NCBI GenBank assembly: GCA_913774955.1
Contig: CAJYKV010000008.1
Coordinates: 1-64,000, forward strand
DNA from: an uncultured Acidovorax sp.
Lineage (GTDB): Bacteria > Pseudomonadota > Gammaproteobacteria > Burkholderiales > Burkholderiaceae_C
Length of the DNA: 64,000 nucleotides
Direction: 5' to 3'
Under the pieces are notes generated by a model. It was not told where the DNA came from and made no database searches. It saw nothing but the letters and a program-made list of their open reading frames with translations. The translations under genes were made by a program, and so were the position numbers. Of this stretch, positions 19,447 through 29,866 are shown one piece after another. The stretch's first letter is position 1, and the number at the start of each line of letters is the position of its first letter.

Positions 19447-19463
19447 GGCGTCGTCCTTTTCGG

Positions 19464-20978
19464 TCAGGTCGTGGTGGCGGAGCGGGGTGCGGGCGATGTC
19501 GGCCGTGCGGGCGTCCAGCGGCGCGGCCACAGCCGCAGGCTCCAGCGGGTGTAGAACTCGTCGAGGTAGAAGCCGGCGTAGCTCCAGCGCCGCGCGGTGC
19601 GCAGCGCCTCGGGCCGCAGTTGCAGTGCGACGAGCACGGCGTAGAGCACGGCCATGCCGGCCAGGGCGAGCAGCCCCAGCGCGCCATGCGGCGCGTCCTG
19701 CAGCCCCAGCGGCAGCGCATGGGCGGCGCGGGCCACGGCCGTCAGCAGTGCCGTGGCGGCCAGGCCGGTGAGCAGCGGCGGCAGCGCCGGCACCCACAGC
19801 AGCGGCGCCCAGGCCAGCGCCATCACCCCCGTCCACCACAGCGGCCAGCCACCGCCCACGGCCACCACGACCGCACCGGCCAGGAACGGCGCGGCCAGCA
19901 GGCTGGCAGGGGCGGGCCGCTGCGGTGGCCGCAGCGCGTGCGCCCGGGTGTGCCGCACCGCGTCGGACGCGGCCAGGAAGGCGTGCGCCTTGTAGATCGA
20001 GTGGCCCAGCAGGTGCAGCGCGGCGAGGGTATAGAGGCCCAGACCGCATTCCAGCAGCATGAAGCCCATCTGCGCCACGGTGCTCCAGGCCAGCCGCACC
20101 TTGATGCTGATGCGGGTCAGCATCACCATGCCGGCGCCCAGGGCCGTCGCCAGGCCCAGCACCACCAGTACGGTGCGCGCCGGCGTGGCGTGCTCCAGCA
20201 GCGGCGCGCAGCGGATCAGCACCACGCCGCCCAGGTTGACGACGCCGGCATGCAGCAGCGCCGACACCGGCGTCGGCGCTTCCATGACCTGGATCAGCCA
20301 GCCGTGCACCGGCATCAGCGCGGTGCGCAGCACCACGGCACCCACCAGCATTACCCCGGCCACCTGCAGCGGCACCGACAGGCCCCCGGCCCGCACGTGC
20401 GCGGCCAGGTCGCTCAGCGAGCCGCTGCCGACGGCCTGCCAGCAGAGCGCCGCGGCGGCGACCAGCAGCCCATCGGCCGCGCGGTCCGCCACGCGCTTCT
20501 TGTGCGCGGCCAGCAGCGCGAACGGGCGGTCGGGGTAGAAGCACAGCAGCCGCTCCAGCGCCAGGCCGATACCCGCCCAGGCGGCGATCAGCACGGTCCA
20601 GTGGTCGGCCAGCAGCAACAGCTGCACGCCGCCCAGCACCGCGGCCAGCGCGGCGGCGTAGCGGGCCTGGCGCGGTTCCCCCTCCAGGTAGCGGGCCGAG
20701 AACACCCCCACCACCCCACCCAGCGCCTGCACCAGCACCGCGACGGCGGTACCGGGCAACGTGGGGCGCAGCCAGGGAGCGAGCGGTGTGGATGCGCCCA
20801 TGGCCACGGCCACCAGCCCGGCCAGCGCGGCCCACAGGCCCAGCGCGGACGCCGCATGCAGTGCCGTCCAGGCGGGGCGGACCGCACCGCGGTGGAGCGA
20901 CAGGCAGGCCGCGGTGCAGAGCATCAGCGCCGCGGGCACCAGCGCGGCCAGGGAGATAACGGAGTCGAGGGCTTTCAT
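19464..20978 (-). CDS. dabB: DabB, proton-conducting membrane subunit (NuoL/MrpA-like)
   Basis: A 504-residue polytopic protein of the proton_antipo_M family (complex I NuoL/Mrp antiporter-like). Signature stretches include GVVGVFSARYLEGEPRQARY, ALMPVHGWLIQVMEAPTPVS with ALLHAGVVNLGGVVLIR, and LGHSIYKAHAFLAASDA. It carries the conserved Lys/His residues of such channels. In DAB complexes this subunit couples proton flow to DabA. The start MKALDSVIS at 20978 was chosen over an upstream ATG at 21005, which would put Arg/Pro-rich residues before the first helix. It is transcribed ahead of dabA and divergent from a LysR gene. Confidence 0.92.
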   Translation of the reverse strand: MKALDSVISLAALVPAALMLCTAACLSLHRGAVRPAWTALHAASALGLWAALAGLVAVAMGASTPLAPWLRPTLPGTAVAVLVQALGGVVGVFSARYLEGEPRQARYAAALAAVLGGVQLLLLADHWTVLIAAWAGIGLALERLLCFYPDRPFALLAAHKKRVADRAADGLLVAAAALCWQAVGSGSLSDLAAHVRAGGLSVPLQVAGVMLVGAVVLRTALMPVHGWLIQVMEAPTPVSALLHAGVVNLGGVVLIRCAPLLEHATPARTVLVVLGLATALGAGMVMLTRISIKVRLAWSTVAQMGFMLLECGLGLYTLAALHLLGHSIYKAHAFLAASDAVRHTRAHALRPPQRPAPASLLAAPFLAGAVVVAVGGGWPLWWTGVMALAWAPLLWVPALPPLLTGLAATALLTAVARAAHALPLGLQDAPHGALGLLALAGMAVLYAVLVALQLRPEALRTARRWSYAGFYLDEFYTRWSLRLWPRRWTPARPTSPAPRSATTT

Positions 20979-21014
20979 GGGGCGCCATGGTCGCGCTCGG
21001 CGCACGTTCTGTAA

Positions 21015-21036
21015 AATTCATTAAACGAAACGAATT
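21015..21036. promoter_or_regulatory. LysR-type dyad between dabB and its regulator
   Basis: AATTC (21015-21019) and GAATT (21032-21036) form an inverted repeat with 12 bases between the arms, inside an AT-rich 76-bp divergent promoter. The arrangement fits the recognition site of a LysR protein. The identity of the regulator is inferred from position. Confidence 0.45.
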
Positions 21037-21054
21037 GATCTTTAAAAAAGAACG

Positions 21055-21933
21055 ATGCGCCTGGAACAGCTCAATTTCCACCACCTCTTCTACTTCTGGC
21101 GGGTGGCCAAACTGGGCCACCTGACGCGGGCGGCCGAGGAAGTGCATGCCTCGCAGTCGGCCCTCTCGGCGCAGATCCGCCAGCTGGAAGAGCGGCTGGG
21201 CGAACCGCTGTTCACGCGCGAAAATCGGCGGCTGGTGCTCACCGAGGCGGGCCAGGTGGTGCTGTCGTATGCCGAGGACATCTTCGGCCTGGGGCAGGAA
21301 CTGCTGGGCCGGCTGCAGGGCCGCAGCCAGGGGCTGACTCGGCTGCGCGTGGGCGCGGTCGCCACCATGTCGCGCAACTACCAGGAAAACCTGCTGCGCC
21401 CGCTATTGGCCGATCCGGACGTGGTGCTGACCCTCGAATCCGGGCTGCTGGACGATCTGCTGCAGCGGCTGATGGAGCACCAATTGGACGTGGTGCTGGC
21501 CAACCAGAGCGTGCCGGCCGAACCCGGGCGGCCACTGCACTGCCGCTTCCTGGCCAGCCAGGCGATTTCGATCGTGGGCCCGGCCCACCGCTGGCCCGCC
21601 GGCGGCCTGCGCGTGCCGCAGGACCTGCACGGCATGGACATCGCCCTGCCCGGCCCCCGCCACGCCGTGCGCGGCCCCTTCGACGCGCTCTGCGCTTCGG
21701 CCAGCGTGGCGCCGCGCCTGCGCGCCGAGGTGGACGACATGGCCCTGCTGCGCCTGATCGCCCGCGACAGCGGCTGGCTCGCGCTGCTGTCCGAGGTGGT
21801 GGTGCAGGACGAGCTGAAAAGCGGGCTGCTGGTCATCGCCGGACAGTCGAGCGAACTGACCGAGAGTTTCTATGCCATCACGGTGCCGCGGCGGCACCGG
21901 GTGGAGGCGCTGGAGAAGTTGCTGGGGGCGTGA
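21055..21933 (+). CDS. LysR-family regulator of the dab operon (NhaR-like)
   Basis: A 292-residue LysR protein of the NhaR-like subgroup, starting MRLEQLNFHHLFYFWRVAKL. The HTH is at about 18-45 (AAEEVHASQSALSAQIRQLE), followed by a periplasmic-binding-like sensing domain (LRVGAVATMSRNYQENLL, LDVVLANQSVPAE). It is divergent from dabB, 76 bp away, and LysR regulators commonly accompany dab operons. The inducer would be a signal of low inorganic carbon, which is inference. An AT-rich dyad lies in the shared promoter. Confidence 0.9.
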   Translation: MRLEQLNFHHLFYFWRVAKLGHLTRAAEEVHASQSALSAQIRQLEERLGEPLFTRENRRLVLTEAGQVVLSYAEDIFGLGQELLGRLQGRSQGLTRLRVGAVATMSRNYQENLLRPLLADPDVVLTLESGLLDDLLQRLMEHQLDVVLANQSVPAEPGRPLHCRFLASQAISIVGPAHRWPAGGLRVPQDLHGMDIALPGPRHAVRGPFDALCASASVAPRLRAEVDDMALLRLIARDSGWLALLSEVVVQDELKSGLLVIAGQSSELTESFYAITVPRRHRVEALEKLLGA

Positions 21934-21944
21934 TAATTACTGCC

Positions 21945-22304
21945 ATGCACCTCCTGCGCACGCTCGCCCTCCTGCCAAGGCTTGCACTGGCGTGGTTCGC
22001 GTTGTCGCTGGGCGTCGCAGCGGCTTCTCCACTCGTCCATCCGCAGAGGGTGGAGATGGTCTGCAGCGACGGGGCCACCGTCAAGCTGGTTCTCACCACG
22101 GACGAAGGCACGCAGGAACTGGATGCCGCGGCCATGCACTGCGCGCTCTGCCTGCCCGCCGGTGCGCCCCCTCCCCATCCGGTGGTCCCGACGGTCTCCA
22201 TGCCGTTGCCGCTGGCGCATGCCTTCCAGTCGATTCCCGCTGCACGCATCGCAGCGGCTACGGCCGCCCCTCTGCCAGGGCGCGGCCCCCCCGTGCTTCC
22301 CTGA
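21945..22304 (+). CDS. DUF2946-like exported small protein
   Basis: A 119-residue protein with an N-terminal signal-like helix (LALLPRLALAWFALSLGVAA) and the spaced cysteines typical of DUF2946: EMVCSDGATVKLVL and, later, MHCALCLP. A Pro-rich stretch follows. DUF2946 genes often stand next to TonB-dependent receptors for copper or other metals, as here; the His/Cys cluster could bind a metal ion, but no function is proven. It starts 12 bp after the LysR stop, so part of its expression may come from that promoter. Confidence 0.6.
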   Translation: MHLLRTLALLPRLALAWFALSLGVAAASPLVHPQRVEMVCSDGATVKLVLTTDEGTQELDAAAMHCALCLPAGAPPPHPVVPTVSMPLPLAHAFQSIPAARIAAATAAPLPGRGPPVLP

Positions 22305-22421
22305 ACCGAGCTTCCTGGAGCCTCGACGCGACCGGCGTCCCTGCTCCCCTCATTCAGCGGCCACGGTCCTGCCTCCCTCTCACGCGAGCGAGGCGGCCGT
22401 GTGCCATCGCACGGATTTCCC

Positions 22422-24635
22422 ATGCCCGCTTTTGACATCGGCACCAGCGCAGCGCGCGCCTGGTCCACGCTTCCCCTTGCCTGTTCCGCCCTGACCTGCA
22501 CCTCCTTCGCCCTGCTGCTGCAGCCCGCGCCCGCGCGTGCCCAGGCGCCGGATGCGACGCTTCCGGAGGTCAGCGTGCGCGGCGACCACGCGACCCCGAC
22601 CGGCCGGCTCAACCTCGATGCCCTCGCGGAAACGGGCAGCCGCCTCGGACTCACCGCCCGGCAGACTCCGGCCACCGTCACGGTGGTGGACCGCGCCGCC
22701 ATCGACGCCCGGGGCGCACAGGACACGCAGGAAATCCTGCGCGCCATCCCCGGCGTGACCGCGCACAATGCGCCGGGCAGCATCGGCGTGAGCTACCGCG
22801 GCTTCAGCGGCGCCTCGCTGAGCCAGCTCTTCAACGGCATCAACGTCCAGTACACGATCGCCGCGCGGCCGGTGGACAGCTGGATCTACGACCGTGTGGA
22901 AGCCATCGGCGGCGCATCGGGCTTCCTGTACGGCGCCGGCGCCGTGGGCGGAACGATCAACTACCTCACCAAGGTGTCCGAGCGCACCGACTTCACCGAA
23001 GCCCAGCTGCGGGTCGGCAGCCATGGCCTGAAGGAGGCTTCGATCGGCATCAACCGCCGCATCGCCGGCGATGGCGTCCAGGCCGGCAGCCACTACGTGC
23101 GTTTCGATGCCAACCACCGCGATACCGACAGCTGGACCGACGGGACGGGATCGCGGTCCACGCAGCTCGCCGCGTCGCTGCTGTCGGACCTGGGCGGCGG
23201 CCTCTCTCACGTGCTGGCCTACGAATACCAGGACGAGCACGTCGACCGGCCCTACTGGGGCACGCCGGTCCTCAACCCCGCCGCCGGCCGACTGCGCGTG
23301 GACCCGGGCATCCGTTTCAAGAACTACAACGCGGCCGATGGCATCTATGCCCAGCGCGTGCAATGGCTGCGGTCCGTCGCCGACTGGCGCCTGGACGACG
23401 CCCTGCAGTTCAAGAACACCTTCTACGTCTACGACGCGCTGCGGGACTACCGCAACGTGGAGAGCTATCGGTACAACCCCGGCAACACCGGCGTCATCCG
23501 CTCGGGAACGCTGCTGCAGCGCCACGACCAGGGCGTGGTCGGCGACCGTGTCGAGGCGGTCTACAAGGGGCAATGGGCCGGCAGGAAGAGCGACTGGGTC
23601 GGCGGCATCGACGTCAGCCGCAACCGCCAGACCCGGTTTCCCAACAGCATCGCGGGGACGGTCAGCACGGTCGACCCCTACCGCTTCACGACCGAGAACT
23701 TCTTCTCCATCGCGGGGACTTCCCCCGCGTTCAATCCGGACCGCGACAACCAGGTCACCACGGTCGCGGCCTACCTGGAGAACCGGACGGTCCTGGTGCC
23801 CACGGTCAGCCTGCTGACGGCGCTGCGGCACGAGCGCATCGACCTCGACCTGACCAATCGCCGCGCAGTGACGGCGTCGGCCCCTGCGCGCTTCAGTCGA
23901 AGCTACCAGCCGACGACCGGGCGCATCGGCCTGGTGTGGGACTTCGCTCCCGGCGCCAACCTCTACGCCCAGTACGCGACAGCGGCCGACCCACCCTCCG
24001 GCGTCCTGTCGACCGCCTCCTTCGCCGACGTGGCGAACAACAGCAGCCTCACCACGGGCCGCCAGTTCGAGGTCGGCAGCAAGGTGGACTTCTGGGACGG
24101 AAGGGGCTCCGCCACGCTGGCAATCTACCGCATCACGCGCAACAACATCGCCTCGCAGGACCCCGCCAATTCCGCGCTGACGGTGCTGGTGGGCGAGCAG
24201 TCCTCCAGGGGCGTGGAACTGGCCGTCGGCCTGCAGGTGACGCCACGCTGGTCGGTGCAGGGCAATGTCACCTCCGTGGATGCCAGGTACGACCGCTACA
24301 CGCAGGGAGGCGTCTCCCTCGCCGGCAAGACGCCCACCAACACTCCGTCCCAGGTGGCGAACCTCTGGAGCACCTACCGTTTCTCTCCACAGTGGTCAGG
24401 GATCGTGGGCGTGCGCCACGTGGGCCGGGTCTATGCCGACGCGGCCAACACCCTGGCCTGGCCCCGCTACACGCTGCTCGACCTGGGCCTCTGCTACCAG
24501 GCCACCAAGACCGTGTCCGTCGTGGGCCGCATCCGCAACGCGACGGACAGGATCTACGCGGCCAATGCCGGCACCACCCAGGTCTACCTGGGTGCGCCAC
24601 GCACGGCGGACATCACGTTGCGCGCCGCGTTCTGA
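22422..24635 (+). CDS. TonB-dependent outer-membrane receptor (siderophore or metal)
   Basis: A 737-residue outer-membrane receptor. The N-terminal signal peptide ends near ARAQAPDATLPEVSVRG. The plug domain is at about residues 65-180 (TPATVTVVDRAAIDARGAQD and EILRAIPGVTAHNAPG, then RVEAIGGASGFLYGAGAVGG). A 22-strand barrel follows, with the terminal strand TADITLRAAF ending in Phe. The siderophore-receptor subgroup fits best, though a copper or haem substrate is possible. The start MPAFDIG at 22422 is preferred over an upstream ATG at 22401. It is followed by a PepSY reductase-like gene with 12 bp between. Confidence 0.88.
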   Translation: MPAFDIGTSAARAWSTLPLACSALTCTSFALLLQPAPARAQAPDATLPEVSVRGDHATPTGRLNLDALAETGSRLGLTARQTPATVTVVDRAAIDARGAQDTQEILRAIPGVTAHNAPGSIGVSYRGFSGASLSQLFNGINVQYTIAARPVDSWIYDRVEAIGGASGFLYGAGAVGGTINYLTKVSERTDFTEAQLRVGSHGLKEASIGINRRIAGDGVQAGSHYVRFDANHRDTDSWTDGTGSRSTQLAASLLSDLGGGLSHVLAYEYQDEHVDRPYWGTPVLNPAAGRLRVDPGIRFKNYNAADGIYAQRVQWLRSVADWRLDDALQFKNTFYVYDALRDYRNVESYRYNPGNTGVIRSGTLLQRHDQGVVGDRVEAVYKGQWAGRKSDWVGGIDVSRNRQTRFPNSIAGTVSTVDPYRFTTENFFSIAGTSPAFNPDRDNQVTTVAAYLENRTVLVPTVSLLTALRHERIDLDLTNRRAVTASAPARFSRSYQPTTGRIGLVWDFAPGANLYAQYATAADPPSGVLSTASFADVANNSSLTTGRQFEVGSKVDFWDGRGSATLAIYRITRNNIASQDPANSALTVLVGEQSSRGVELAVGLQVTPRWSVQGNVTSVDARYDRYTQGGVSLAGKTPTNTPSQVANLWSTYRFSPQWSGIVGVRHVGRVYADAANTLAWPRYTLLDLGLCYQATKTVSVVGRIRNATDRIYAANAGTTQVYLGAPRTADITLRAAF

Positions 24636-24647
24636 CCGGGAAGCACC

Positions 24648-26189
24648 ATGCACGGCATCAAACGCTGGGTGTTCCTGGTCCATCGCTGGCTCGGCATCGT
24701 GGTGTGCGCGTTCTTCGCCATGTGGTTCGTTTCCGGCGTCGTGATGATGTACGTGGGCTACCCCAAGCTCACGTCCTCGGAACGGCTCGCACACCTTCCC
24801 GTGCTGGAAGCCTCGGCCGGAACCCTGGGCCCACGGGAAGCGCTGGACCGCGCTGGGATTGCCGGCCCGCTGCGGGAGCTGCGCCTGCTGGCATCGCGTG
24901 GCGGCCAGCCGGTCTACCTGGCGGTCCCTTTGAACGGCGCCGCTCCTGTGGGCCAGCGCCGTGCGCCGCCGGGCGCGGGAACGGTCGCCATCGATGCCTT
25001 CACGGGCGCGGTGCTGCGGGAAGTGGGCCGGGCCGAGGCCCTGGCGAGTGCAGCGGCCTACGCCGGCACGCCGTCGGTGCCCATGGAATACGAAGGCTCC
25101 GTCGATGAGGACGCACTGACGCATTCCCGTGGGCTGGATGCCCACAGGCCTCTGCACCGGGTGCAGCTGCACGACCTGCAGGGCACGCGGCTCTACATCT
25201 CGGGCACGACCGGTGAAGTGGTGCGCGACGCGACCCGTACCGAACGCAGCTGGAACTACGCGGGCGCCTGGATCCATTGGCTCTATCCCTTCCGGGGCAA
25301 TGCTTTCGACGGGTGGTGGGCCGGCATCGTGAACGGCCTGTCCATCGCAGGCATCGCCGTGGCCCTCACCGGCATGGTCATCGGAGTCCTGCGGTGGCGG
25401 TTCACGCGCAGATACCGGAGCGGGTCGCGTTCGCCGTACCAGGGTGCGCTGATGCGCTGGCACCATGTCGCGGGCCTGCTCTTCGGCCTGGCCACGCTCA
25501 CCTGGGTCTTCAGCGGCCTGATGTCCATGAATCCCTGGAAGGTGCTGGACAGCGCGGCGCCGCCCCTGCGCACCCAGGCCATGGACGGCGGGCCGTTGCA
25601 GGTCGCGCCCACGGCGGCATCCCCCGGCGCGCTGCTGGCGACCGCCGGGCCCTCGATCCGCGAGTTGCGCTGGACCCGCACCACCGGACGAGACCTGGTG
25701 CTTGCCAGCCACCCCGCGGGAAGACCTGTCGTGCTCGATGCGGCCACGGCGGCAGTCCGTGTACTCGACCGGTCTGAAACCCTTGCCGCCGCTGCCTTGC
25801 TCGTGCCGGCACCGGTCACGGCGGTGGAGACGCTGCACGCATACGACCGCTACTATTACCAACGGGCTCCCCACACCATGACGGGCGGAGGCGACAAGCC
25901 CCTGCCGGTGGTGCGCATCCGGTTCGACGATCCCCACCAGACCTGGGTGCACCTGGACCCGGTCACCGGAGCGGTGATCGGCCGAAGCGACCGCGCGCGC
26001 AGGACGGGGCGCTGGCTGTTCGCCATGCTCCACAGCTGGGACTGGCTCCCCCTGCTGGACCGCCGCCCGCTGTGGGACGTGCTGATGGTGCTGTTCAGCG
26101 CGGGAGGAGCCGCGCTCAGCCTGACGGGTGTCGTCATCGGGTGGAAGCGGCTGGGCCGGAAGCTGGGTCGGCCCGCGGCCCGCCAGTGA
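24648..26189 (+). CDS. PepSY-domain inner-membrane protein (reductase-like)
   Basis: A 513-residue protein with the PepSY_TM layout: an N-terminal helix after HGIKRWVFLVHRWLG, a periplasmic region with two PepSY-like units (GTRLYISGTTGEVVRDATRT; TWVHLDPVTGAVIGRSDRAR), a central helix pair (WWAGIVNGLSIAGIAVALTG and LLFGLATLTWVFSGLMSM) and a C-terminal helix with ALSLTGVVIGWKRL. Several His residues face the membrane in HRW and RWHHVAG and could bind haem. Such proteins follow siderophore receptors and are thought to help release iron by reduction. Cotranscription with the receptor is likely. Confidence 0.85.
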   Translation: MHGIKRWVFLVHRWLGIVVCAFFAMWFVSGVVMMYVGYPKLTSSERLAHLPVLEASAGTLGPREALDRAGIAGPLRELRLLASRGGQPVYLAVPLNGAAPVGQRRAPPGAGTVAIDAFTGAVLREVGRAEALASAAAYAGTPSVPMEYEGSVDEDALTHSRGLDAHRPLHRVQLHDLQGTRLYISGTTGEVVRDATRTERSWNYAGAWIHWLYPFRGNAFDGWWAGIVNGLSIAGIAVALTGMVIGVLRWRFTRRYRSGSRSPYQGALMRWHHVAGLLFGLATLTWVFSGLMSMNPWKVLDSAAPPLRTQAMDGGPLQVAPTAASPGALLATAGPSIRELRWTRTTGRDLVLASHPAGRPVVLDAATAAVRVLDRSETLAAAALLVPAPVTAVETLHAYDRYYYQRAPHTMTGGGDKPLPVVRIRFDDPHQTWVHLDPVTGAVIGRSDRARRTGRWLFAMLHSWDWLPLLDRRPLWDVLMVLFSAGGAALSLTGVVIGWKRLGRKLGRPAARQ

Positions 26190-26204
26190 CCGCGGCGGCG
26201 CCCG

Positions 26205-28094
<1,890 letters not shown>

Positions 28095-28150
28095 GGTGAT
28101 GTCCTTTGGGATGAGAGGTTCGGAGCGGATGCCATCGTAGGCAGGGCTCC

Positions 28151-28225
28151 ATAAAATTTCAGGTCGATTTCTGACGCAGATTGGACTTTTATTTCTTGTA
28201 TTTTTGATGGAGAAATAAAATTTCA
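28151..28225. promoter_or_regulatory. glmS/lrp divergent promoter with dyads and direct repeats
   Basis: TTTTATTTCT (28187-28196) and AGAAATAAAA (28211-28220) form a perfect 10-bp inverted repeat with a 14-base spacer. ATAAAATTTCA occurs twice as a direct repeat (28151-28161 and 28215-28225), 64 bp apart, about six helical turns. The stretch is very AT-rich. Multiple phased AT-rich sites are typical of Lrp/AsnC-family binding. The target assignment is inference. Confidence 0.55.
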
Positions 28226-28239
28226 TCTATAAACGTTTC

Positions 28240-28731
28240 ATGGAATCCATAGAACTTGATGGCACGGATCTCCGCCTGCTCGATCTGCTGCAGACCGACG
28301 CCAGCCTGAGCAACCGGGCCCTGGCCGAACTCGCGCACGTCTCGCCGCCGACCTGCCTGCGCCGCATCAAGCGTCTGCACGATCTCGGGCTGGTGGAACG
28401 GCAGGTGGCGATCCTGCGGCCCGACCGGCTCGCGCAGCTGCAGGGCCACGGGCTGACGGCCTTCGTCGAGGTGACGCTGGACCGCCAGGCAGCGGAACTG
28501 CTCGATGCCTTCGAGGCACGGGCCGTGGCCGACGCGGCGGTGCAGCAGTGCTGGCGCGTGGCGCCGGGGCCGGATTTCATGCTGGTGGTCCACACTCCGG
28601 ACATGCCCGGCTACCTGGCGCTCACCCAGCGGCTCTTCACGGGGGATGCGAACGTTCGCAACGTGAAAGCGTTCTTCGGCGTCCGGCGCGCCAAATTCGA
28701 TACGCGCGTTCCCATCGTGCGCGGCGCCTGA
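28240..28731 (+). CDS. Lrp/AsnC-family transcriptional regulator
   Basis: A 163-residue Lrp/AsnC regulator. The N-terminal HTH is LDGTDLRLLDLLQTDASLSN followed by AHVSPPTCLRRIKRLHDLGL. The C-terminal RAM/ligand-binding domain is at about 75-150 (TAFVEVTLDRQAAELLDAFE, CWRVAPGPDFMLVVHTPDM). It is divergent from glmS with 145 bp between starts. Such proteins sense amino acids, so it may tie amino-sugar synthesis to nitrogen supply, by inference. A possible GC-rich terminator hairpin (GGCCCGG/CCGGGCC at 28743-28777) lies just downstream. Confidence 0.9.
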   Translation: MESIELDGTDLRLLDLLQTDASLSNRALAELAHVSPPTCLRRIKRLHDLGLVERQVAILRPDRLAQLQGHGLTAFVEVTLDRQAAELLDAFEARAVADAAVQQCWRVAPGPDFMLVVHTPDMPGYLALTQRLFTGDANVRNVKAFFGVRRAKFDTRVPIVRGA

Positions 28732-28819
28732 AAGCACAATGCGGCCCGGGCGACACCCGGTGCGCTGGCGCCGGGCCATACGGTAGAGTCGGGTCCGCCA
28801 TTCCACACCTCCAGCTTCG

Positions 28820-29857
28820 ATGGGCACTGCCAAGCATCCGCTGCGCCAACGCATCTATCCCCTGCGCGTTCTCGGCATGGGGCTCGGCGGCATTGCCGTG
28901 GCGACGGTGCTGTGGGAACACGGTGCCTCTGCCGCGGAGTGGGCCTTCGCCGCATCCGTCACGCTGGCATGGCCGCATCTGGCTTTCGTGCTGGCAGGGC
29001 GCAGCACCGATCCCTACCGCGCCGAAGTCCGCAATCTGCTGGTGGACTCCGCGCTCGTGGCCTCGCTGGTGCCGCTGATGCACTTCGATCTCCTGCCCAG
29101 CCTGCTCCTGTGCCTGCTGACGATGCAGGACAAGGTCATCTGCGGCGTCCGTGGGCTGTGGGCGCGCTCGCTGCCCGGCATGGCCCTCGCGGGGCTGGCG
29201 AGCGCCGCGGCCACCGGCCTGCGGTTCGATCCGCACAGCTCGATGGCGGTCATCCTGGCCTGCCTGCCCGTCATGGTGCTGCATTCGCTGTCCGTGAGCC
29301 TGGCGAGCTATCGGCTGATCCGCAAGGTGTCGCGCCAGAACCAGCAGCTCGAGGAACTGCGGCGCATCGACGCGCTCACGGGCCTGTACGGACGCGGCCA
29401 CTGGCAGGAACAGGCGGAGGCCGCGCTGGGCCGCTTCCACACCGACAAAGCGCCCACCAGCCTGCTGATGCTGGATATCGACCACTTCAAGGACATCAAC
29501 GACCACTGGGGGCACAGCGTGGGCGACGAGGTGATCCGCGCCGTGGCCGGCGTGGTGCGCGCCAACGTGCGGGCCACCGATTGCGCCGGCCGCTACGGCG
29601 GCGACGAGTTCGCGGTCATCATGCCGGGCCAGGACTGCGCGGCGGCCCGGGCGGTGGCCGAACGCATCCGCACGCAGGCGCAGGAGGCACGCCTGCAGGG
29701 CATGCCGGAACTGCAGTTCACCTGCAGCATCGGTGTCGCCTCCATGGAGACCGCGCACCTGCGCGTGCGGGACTGGGTGGACGCGGCCGATGCGGCGCTC
29801 TACCAGGCCAAGCGCCACGGGCGCAACGCCATCGCGCACGGCCCGCACCACCCATAG
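28820..29857 (+). CDS. Diguanylate cyclase with MASE2 membrane domain
   Basis: A 345-residue enzyme making cyclic di-GMP. The N-terminal about 165 residues form a MASE2-type membrane sensor (RQRIYPLRVLGMGLGGIAVA, then several helices) as in AdrA/DgcC-like proteins. The GGDEF domain follows: RRIDALTGLYGRGHW, LDIDHFKDINDHWGHSVGD and the active-site YGGDEFAV near residues 262-268. The inhibitory site RATD lies five residues before GGDEF, so product inhibition is expected. The C-terminus has WVDAADAALYQAKRHGRN. It stands alone, and converges with a histidine kinase 10 bp away. Confidence 0.95.
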   Translation: MGTAKHPLRQRIYPLRVLGMGLGGIAVATVLWEHGASAAEWAFAASVTLAWPHLAFVLAGRSTDPYRAEVRNLLVDSALVASLVPLMHFDLLPSLLLCLLTMQDKVICGVRGLWARSLPGMALAGLASAAATGLRFDPHSSMAVILACLPVMVLHSLSVSLASYRLIRKVSRQNQQLEELRRIDALTGLYGRGHWQEQAEAALGRFHTDKAPTSLLMLDIDHFKDINDHWGHSVGDEVIRAVAGVVRANVRATDCAGRYGGDEFAVIMPGQDCAAARAVAERIRTQAQEARLQGMPELQFTCSIGVASMETAHLRVRDWVDAADAALYQAKRHGRNAIAHGPHHP

Positions 29858-29866
29858 CAGACCGGA

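Noticed and set aside
16999-19554. An 851-codon plus-strand frame over dabA
   Set aside because: It is the antisense shadow of dabA. The minus-strand frame has the DUF2309 zinc-site motifs.
16969-21147. A single 1392-codon frame covering dabA and dabB
   Set aside because: Upstream of 19446 it is in a shadow frame of dabB; the dabB reading in another frame has clear NuoL-type motifs.
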